From positions 1 to 13,845 of the forward strand of contig USEK01000021.1 in NCBI GenBank assembly GCA_900553705.1: a stretch of DNA of 13,845 bases, written 5' to 3'. Within the stretch, counting starts at the first letter, position 1. Each line of letters begins with the position of its first letter. The notes beneath the pieces are model-generated. The model was not told the DNA's origin and did no database searches. It was given only the letters and a program-made list of their open reading frames with translations. This DNA comes from an uncultured Collinsella sp. Its GTDB lineage: Bacteria; Actinomycetota; Coriobacteriia; Coriobacteriales; Coriobacteriaceae. Shown here piece by piece: positions 13,013 to 13,845 of the stretch. The position numbers and the translations under genes were made by a program.

Positions 13013-13799
13013 CTAACGCAACATATGCGCGACCAGCTCGGCGCGCGTGCCGATGCCAAGCTTTGCGTATACGCCGGATAGGCGGTTTTTGACGGTGCCC
13101 GGCGACACGCCCATATGGCGTGCGATTTCGGCGTTGGTCCACCCACGGCAGGCGAGCATGGCCATGGTGAATTCCGTGGTCGTTAGATCGTCGGCCACGT
13201 CCTCGCCCGAATCGGGGTTGTGGATGCGCCGCCAGCCGTAGCTGAAGCGGTACGTGATTTCGATGATGCGAGCGAAATCGTCGGGGTATTGCGATTTTAA
13301 GCATGCCTCGATAAGCCCCTGCAAAAGGCCGTGGTGCTCGCCAATGAGCTCGATAAGGCCGTCGGGACGCGCAATGTCCCAAGCGGCTCCGAAGTGTGCC
13401 TTTGCGGCGTCGACGTCTTTGAGACTCATGCAGGCCATGGAAGCTGCCAGGTGCAGGAACAGTTCCGAGATCGGATAACTTCCCTGTTTCATGATCAGGG
13501 CGTTTTCCGCCATGCCCAGACTGCGGCCATATTCGCCGCGCAGGTACAGGGCATGCGCCATCACGTAGCTGGCGAACAGGCGCAGGCCTTCGGGCAGATG
13601 CGCTGCAAGCGGATAAAACTCTTCGGCGGAATACGGGGAAGGCAAGTGCAGCAGGACGCTCGCGGCCGAGGCGAACAGGATATGCGTGGCGTGGACGGCG
13701 GGCGATTCCTCGTCAGTTGGCGTATCGAGGATGCCCGCAAGGCAACGGCGGGCATCGGCGATACGGTTGAGCGACAGACTGGCATATCCGCAGATAAAG
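13013..13799 (-). CDS. LuxR-type transcriptional regulator, C-terminal part (5' truncated by adapter)
   Basis: 261 residues remain and the N-terminus is lost at the contig end; the apparent initiator peptide beyond 13799 (MGSEMCIRDS) is adapter. The C-terminal 60 residues are a GerE/LuxR helix-turn-helix: LTTTEFTMAMLACRGWTNAEIARHMGVS followed by PGTVKNRLSGVYAKLGIGTR. The TxxE-x-V/A-x2-L-A-x-G-x-TNxEIAxxMxVSxxTVKN pattern is complete. The preceding 190 residues are all-helical with repeated A/L/Y spacing (SLSLNRIADARRCLAG, HALYLRGEYGRSLGMAENAL), as in TPR-containing LuxR regulators. No receiver domain is present in the retained part. It lies 155 bp upstream of the surface-protein gene on the same strand, so it may control that gene; this is inferred from position only. 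Confidence 0.9.
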
Positions 13800-13845
13800 C
13801 TGTCTCTTATACACATCTCCGAGCCCACGAGACGTAGAGGAATCT
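13800..13845 (+). other. Residual Nextera P7-side sequencing adapter (artefact)
   Basis: Bases 13800-13818 are the inverted Tn5 mosaic end (CTGTCTCTTATACACATCT), 13819-13833 complete the read-2 adapter, 13834-13841 (GTAGAGGA) are an i7 index that I recall as N712, and 13842-13845 begin the P7 flow-cell sequence. The contaminant peptides VSYTHLRAHET (plus) and MGSEMCIRDS (minus) arise from it. Native sequence ends at 13799. Confidence 0.98.

Noticed and set aside
12858..13382. Upstream 175-residue extension of the surface protein
   Set aside because: Arg/His-rich shadow of the intergenic DNA and LuxR gene; the Tat signal peptide and GGGAG site place the start at 12857.

Overview
The window is one bacterial contig end to end. 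Illumina Nextera adapter sits at both extremes (1-48 and 13800-13845), so native DNA covers only 49-13799 and both terminal genes are cut by the library, not by biology. The native DNA is GC-rich (about 60% by eye), with a compact layout and a mix of genes that fits a gut Coriobacteriia (Collinsella-like) genome. That placement is inference, since no rRNA or other marker gene is present.

Left block (49-3200): the N-terminal fragment of a possible sirtuin on the minus strand is divergent from a TetR-family regulator. A near-perfect 20-bp palindrome lies between them, with one candidate -10 box in each arm. Next, on the plus strand, come an FMN-dependent NAD(P)H oxidoreductase with a CxxCxxCx6C motif and an AAA ATPase of the AAA_14/DUF4143 type behind an AT-rich spacer. 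A strong GC hairpin closes this block, where the ATPase converges on the topoisomerase operon.

Middle block (3240-8318): a two-gene minus-strand operon encodes a divergent type IIA topoisomerase, with the ATPase/TOPRIM subunit first and the cleavage subunit second. A LexA-type SOS box (CGAACAATTGTTCG) overlaps the -35 of its predicted promoter, so the operon is a candidate DNA-damage target. Divergent from it is a maltose-O-acetyltransferase-like gene with its own extended -10 promoter. A structured spacer follows with nested inverted repeats and a terminator-like hairpin.

Right block (8494-13799): on the minus strand lies the gene for a very large exported protein. It has a Tat-like signal peptide at the N-terminus, and a Gly/Ser linker, an LAGTG sorting motif and a membrane anchor at the C-terminus. 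The reading frame breaks near 9472-9477, which separates about 1,128 residues from the 326-residue anchor part. Upstream of it, and possibly regulating it, is the C-terminal part of a LuxR-type regulator, cut by the right adapter.

No CRISPR array, tRNA, rRNA, insertion sequence or phage gene was seen. Nothing here is convincingly a new multi-gene system. The observations most worth following are the SOS box on the topoisomerase operon, the quinolone-site Ala in its cleavage subunit, the divergent sirtuin/TetR control region, and the frameshifted LAXTG surface protein.
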